The position numbers and the translations under genes are program-made. A stretch of 35,837 nucleotides of DNA, taken from the NCBI RefSeq assembly GCF_023502205.1, contig NZ_JAMFLG010000044.1, positions 1 through 35,837 of the forward strand. Direction: 5' to 3'. The DNA is from Aquiflexum sp. TKW24L. GTDB taxonomy: Bacteria; Bacteroidota; Bacteroidia; Cytophagales; Cyclobacteriaceae. Below are positions 35,800-35,837 of this stretch, piece by piece. The notes beneath the pieces were generated by a model, which saw only the letters and a list, made by a program, of their open reading frames with translations, had not been told where the DNA came from and made no database searches. Position 1 is the first letter of the stretch. Every line of letters begins with the position of its first letter.

Positions 35800-35837
35800 T
35801 ACATCGTACTTCGTAAATCATACTTCCAACTTCCTTA
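35800..35837. repeat. Degenerate 7-bp tandem repeat running off the window edge
   Basis: From 35800 the sequence falls into five 7-base units: TACATCG, TACTTCG, TAAATCA, TACTTCC, AACTTCC, then TTA at the edge. The consensus is TAC(T/A)TC(G/C). No coding frame is suggested. The total array length cannot be known here. Confidence 0.5.

Overview
The window is a piece of a Bacteroidota chromosome, most likely order Cytophagales (Cyclobacteriaceae-like: Algoriphagus, Belliella and relatives). The genus cannot be fixed from this sequence alone. Evidence: proteins with type IX secretion (T9SS) C-terminal sorting domains, a PorP/SprF-family outer-membrane protein, SprB-type repeats, a glycine-lipid-type acyltransferase pair, scarce Shine-Dalgarno sequences, AT-rich intergenic DNA and several candidate TAnnTTTG promoter elements. 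I see no tRNA, rRNA, CRISPR array, insertion sequence or phage gene. Most genes are housekeeping and intact.

Layout. Positions 1-8726 are all minus strand: the N-terminal part of a large SprB/DUF11-repeat surface protein cut by the window edge, a PorP/SprF-like protein, an exported M28 peptidase, then an operon of PASTA-repeat membrane protein, T9SS cargo protein and rhodanese. Positions 8971-13377 are a second minus-strand operon: Mrp/ApbC P-loop ATPase, NifU-type Fe-S protein, and a secreted M43 (pappalysin-like) metalloprotease with a T9SS tail. Positions 13565-18348 are plus strand: dnaG primase, ribBA, an unknown exported protein and surE. A minus-strand short-chain dehydrogenase follows, then a plus-strand trio (PlsC-like O-acyltransferase, GNAT/OlsB-like N-acyltransferase, CoA-binding protein) that resembles glycine-lipid synthesis genes.

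The most interesting part is 21597-24540. It is a light-harvesting module on the minus strand: a proteorhodopsin-type proton pump (DTE motif, Met at the spectral-tuning position, Gly at the carotenoid-antenna fenestration position), lycopene cyclase crtY, and blh, the dioxygenase that cleaves beta-carotene to retinal. CrtY makes beta-carotene, Blh makes retinal and the rhodopsin uses it. A strong hairpin terminator separates the rhodopsin from crtY-blh, and two matching 15-bp TGTTT-N5-AAACA palindromes 25 bp apart lie just upstream of the rhodopsin.

Positions 24805-35672 hold gyrB, ppk1 and ppx facing each other across one shared terminator, a DUF202 membrane protein, a dCMP deaminase, murB, a zinc carboxypeptidase-like deacylase, a lipoprotein and a phosphoglucomutase/phosphomannomutase. 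The window ends in a degenerate 7-bp tandem repeat that runs off the edge. Several starts were moved to better-supported codons (crtY, gyrB, murB, the SDR, the M43 protease, dnaG, the dCMP deaminase, the lipoprotein, the CoA-binding protein and the O-acyltransferase).
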